Part shown: piece after piece, positions 60,496-64,000 of the stretch | Numbering within the stretch: the first letter of the stretch is position 1 | Layout of the letters: every line of letters begins with the position of its first letter | DNA from: Agrostemma githago | Taxonomy: Eukaryota > Streptophyta > Magnoliopsida > Caryophyllales > Caryophyllaceae | Direction of reading: 5' to 3' | Length of the DNA stretch: 64,000 nucleotides | Assembly: GCA_958450325.1 (NCBI GenBank) | Contig: OY288257.1 | Span: 36,461,018 to 36,525,017, forward strand | Made by a program: the position numbers and the translations under genes | Notes under the pieces: generated by a model | The model's database searches: none | Told to the model about the DNA's origin: nothing | The model's input: the letters and a program-made list of their open reading frames with translations, nothing else

Positions 60496-63400
60496 TATAA
60501 CACCCGCTAATTTTCTATGCGTTGTTATCTATTTCGTTATGACTCCGTCATGACTCTGTTATTTTTCTGCCTTAAGTTTCCTTCATTTTCAAGCTTCATA
60601 ATATTTTCGAGTCAAATATTATTTATTTTCATTAAAAGATTCTAAATATTTTATTTTCCTATAATAAATCTATTTATTAAATTTTTGTCGCAAACTATTT
60701 ATTTATTTCGCGAATAATCTCATTTTTATATGAAATAGCATTTTAAGCTTGGAATTTGGGTTATTTATTTTTCAAAAAGGGCCCAAATACGTTTATATAA
60801 TATTTCTAAATAAGAAATTATTTTTATTTTTGAAAATCTATCATTTAATGATTTTCTTAAGATGTTTCGTAAATAATTAATTTCTAAACGCGAGGTTTAC
60901 CCGATTGCTTCCAAATACCTTCAATAGTTTTACGAACTTCTTTTTTATCAACTTATGATTATTTTGGACTCACCTTGAGTCATTTGGACCGTGGCACCCT
61001 TGCCACACACTACTAGGGGTGAGCAAAAATATACGATACGGTTTTGTTATACGTATACGATACAGTATACGCTTTCAATTATACGAATTTCCGGATATCT
61101 GATACGAATAACCGGATATACGATACGGTTTTCTTTAAAATCGTAGCGGATATGTATCAGTGTAAATAGAAACAGGATATCTGGTTTCCGATCCGATTTT
61201 TTAAAAACAATAAAAAATATGAAAAATATAATCCTAATATGAATTATACAATAAAGAATTCAAAACTCACCAATTATTTTCAAAGATAAAAAACAAAACT
61301 ATTAGTAAATTTATGATATTATGTATTGAAACGTAATATTTTGTTAGAATAATTGTCCCGTAAGACATATATACCATTTTTTTTGAGATTTTTTTATGTA
61401 TTTTTTTATATCAATTTATATAAAACATAAGGTTGCTTAAAAATCAATTAATTACTCTTAATTAAAAATGAAAAAATTATTTTTAAAAAAATGAAAAATA
61501 GAAGGAATATATAAGACCGGACACCGGATATCTGAAAACCAGATATCCGAAAAATACCGGATCGAATACGGATCGGAATTTTTTTGATTTTTAAAACCGG
61601 ATATCCGATACGGTTTACAAAACCGGATATCCGATACGGTTTACAAAATTGGATCGGATATCCGGTTTTACTAACCCCTATACACTACCATTACATTTTT
61701 TTTTATACCATTTTATTTCATAACAAATGTTTTAAGGTTAAAATATTTTCTCTTCCAATTAATATGTTGACTCACCAACTCTTTCTTTCCCTTCACTTGG
61801 ACATGTATTTGAATGAAATTATGCACTTATTAGTTTTCTCCTCCAATTAGAGCATAAACCATCCATTTCTCTCATTCATTTTCTTACTTTTAATCTAGCT
61901 CTTATTCAAGGCAAAATACTCCCTCTTTTGCTCTCCATATTCACGTGAAACATCCTCAAAATAGCATCCCCATTTTGTGTTCATCAGTATCTTTCCGTCT
62001 CTTAATTAATTTTCGCTTGTTTCGATCCTCTTTCCGTCTCCTTCGATAAGGTATTAATCAATTTCATTTCCAATCTTTGTCACCTTGATTTTTCATCGAT
62101 CTTATGGTATTTTCATACCATGGAATTCATATTTTTTTAGGCTTCCTAAGCGATCCCGCAGAAGACTGTTACATCGTAGATTCGGACTTGGATTAGAGGT
62201 AACGTCGATGTTACTCGGTATTGTTTTTTTATTTGTGTAATTATATGTATATTTTTATATTTTATTTTTGAGAATATACGTATGTCACAAAGTTGTTGTC
62301 CAGAATTTATAAAAGCTGAAAATTTGCATGTTTCGGTACTTTTATCGCTTTTACAAGATTAACAATTAAATTGTCATATTAATTTGTAAAATCGTAATAT
62401 TTTCCCTAAACTTTTAATATAAGAATATATTCTGTAAAAATGATATTTTTGATGATTTTTCATAACTTAGTATTTTTCTGATATTTTAGATATCAATTAT
62501 TGAATTATTACCGTTTTCGGACAAAACAATTAAAAGCCGATTTTTAGTTCTAGAACATAAACATTTTATTTTAATCTTAAGTTTGGTGTGGATAATCTTT
62601 CTGATGAAATTTTTTTTCTGATTTTTTTCCTAATTTTTCGGAATTGTTAAGTGGGTGAATTAATTAATCACTTTAAATCATCGTTTATCGTTAAAATCAT
62701 GTTTGTCATTTTAATTCCCAATTTCTGATTTTGTTTTGAATCTGGAAAAAATGTGTTCCCGATGGTTCTTGAGAAAAAAATGTATTTTTATGATTTTAGT
62801 ACTTTAATCAATTATTAGGAACGACATGTTTTATTAGGAGAATCGTTAATTGTGGAAACGAGTTTTAAAAGACGGTTTTAATGGAATTCGTTAAATCTGA
62901 AATTTTGGAAATCTGAAAAAATTGGTAGATTCTGGAAAATCAAGATTTTATGTTTTTGATATTAATACTTAAATCGTTTTCTAATTACTATTTTTATTAA
63001 TCGTTATTGTCGAGATTAGATGTTTAACGGGAAAACCCTTTAAAAACCGAGTTTACAAATTCTGGAAAATTTATTCTTCTGGACAGAATGTCCAAATATG
63101 TATTTTAACTAATTTATATAATTTTTACACAATTCAAAGCCTTTAAATGATAGTACTGATTTTTGGACAAATTACGATTTATCGTTAAGATGCTCCGTTT
63201 CAGCTAAATGAATTATTGATCTATCAACTTTAAAAATATTGAAATCTGAAACTTTAAGAGTCAAAATCACCCCTTAACATATTCTAAATGTATTTAATGG
63301 TTTAATTAAATAAAAGACATTAAATGATTTATTTTGACATTTGTCGTAAAATCTTATTCATGCTTGTTTTGTCGAAACTAATAATAATTAGGGAATTTTA

Positions 63401-64000
63401 GTTTTATAAATTTTTGGAAACACCCTAATTAGTAGTATTAAAATGTTTAAGACATTTTTAATCATTTCATAAACACTTGTATAATATTTCAATATTTCAT
63501 AAAACCATTTATCCTTATTTTAGAAATTAATATCCTTAAGGCCGAAATTAGTAGTTGAGTTGCCTACTTAGAGATTGGAGTCTGTTATGAGTTAAGGTTA
63601 CAGTTCGCGAAGCTAGTTTCCAGTATTATTCTAGTGAAAGTCTAGATTCTACACTACGTCTATCCATAACGCAATTTTGAATATTTTTATTATTATTGAT
63701 ATATTTTGGTTTGCAGGTTGGCAAATGTTTAATTTTTTCTTCTGAAAACTCATTTTTATTATATTGTTTCGACATGTGAAGATTTTTCACTAAAAGTTTA
63801 TTTTATCATAATGTTTTACTGTTTTCCATTTTTACTATTTTTTTGTAATAGTAATTACAGTTTTAAAATCTTGTTATACGGCTAGGAGAATGTTGACGTT
63901 GCTCCTCACTGATTGTGACTGTTATGTTTTTAACATGACAGGTATACATGTTTCGCTGGGTGTGGGCTAACGAGCAGTTGTGGATCCTGCATTTTTTTTA
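60496..64000 (+). repeat. Chromovirus-like LTR (F), runs off the window
   Basis: Begins TATAACACCCGCTAATTTTC, close to the TGTAACACCCCGTTATTTTC start of P with the second base changed. Later parts recall P: TCGGACTTGGATTAGAGGTAACG (62179-62201; P has TTGGACTAATAAT then GAGAGGTAAGGATG) and GACAGGTATACATG near 63940. It contains a MITE. The right end is not in the window, so solo, 5' or 3' status is open. Confidence 0.5.
61014..61680. mobile_element. hAT-type MITE, 667 bp
   Basis: Terminal inverted repeats TAGGGGTGAGCAAAA and (reverse complement of the right end) TAGGGGTTAGTAAAA match at 13 of 15. The flanking 8-mers CACACTAC (61006-61013) and TACACTAC (61681-61688) differ by one base, as for an old hAT target duplication. 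No transposase. Much of the interior is made of repeated, inverted forms of a short GGATATCCGATACGG motif. Confidence 0.8.

Overview
This window reads as repeat-rich intergenic DNA of a flowering plant, almost certainly a eudicot (Caryophyllales is a guess from overall feel, not shown). I found no intact host gene. Nearly everything is transposable elements inserted into one another: Ty3-type LTR retrotransposons of the chromovirus (Tekay-like), Athila and Ogre/Tat types, one L1-type LINE, a broken En/Spm-associated (Ptta) transposase gene and a hAT-type MITE. Every coding region carries stops or frameshifts, so nothing here looks able to move on its own, although element C and the LINE are close to intact.

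Layout. 1-3460: LINE on the minus strand, inserted in the gag of chromovirus P (plus strand, 3466-10330). P ends with a complete 3' LTR (8176-10330) that abuts the cut 3' LTR of a related, minus-strand, decayed chromovirus M. M runs 10331-46074. Its internal region is 11747-16138, and its 5' LTR is split into 16139-16551, 20989-21156 and 44447-46074 by two insertions: A (16552-20983, target duplication CGACC) and B (21157-44441, target duplication ATATT). B is an Athila-type element with gag and protease but no polymerase. It is itself split by element C (29131-42714, target duplication GTGAG), an Athila element with gag-pol, a third ORF and long 3' noncoding sequence. Removing the insertions gives an M LTR of about 2.2 kb, the same size as the P LTR, which supports the whole reconstruction.

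46085-47959 is the broken Ptta/En-Spm gene. 48186-53163 is an Ogre/Tat-type LTR followed by a tRNA-Arg-type primer site, and it contains a solo LTR of the same family (49299-51791). 57171-58779 is a minus-strand solo LTR of the A/B family with target duplication CTTTG. 60496-64000 is the start of another chromovirus-like LTR carrying a 667-bp hAT MITE (61014-61680).

Two patterns cross family boundaries and are the most interesting part. (1) Chromoviruses P and M and Athila-type elements A, B and C each carry two copies of one module: a short hairpin with an AGGA-like loop followed by a purine-rich tract. One copy lies internally, downstream of the coding region, and one directly before the 3' LTR. 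The stem sequence changes between copies but stays paired. (2) The A/B, C and Ogre-like LTRs each have an array of short, family-specific palindromes about 50-170 bp upstream of the TATA box. B and C repeat the array internally, downstream of their coding regions.
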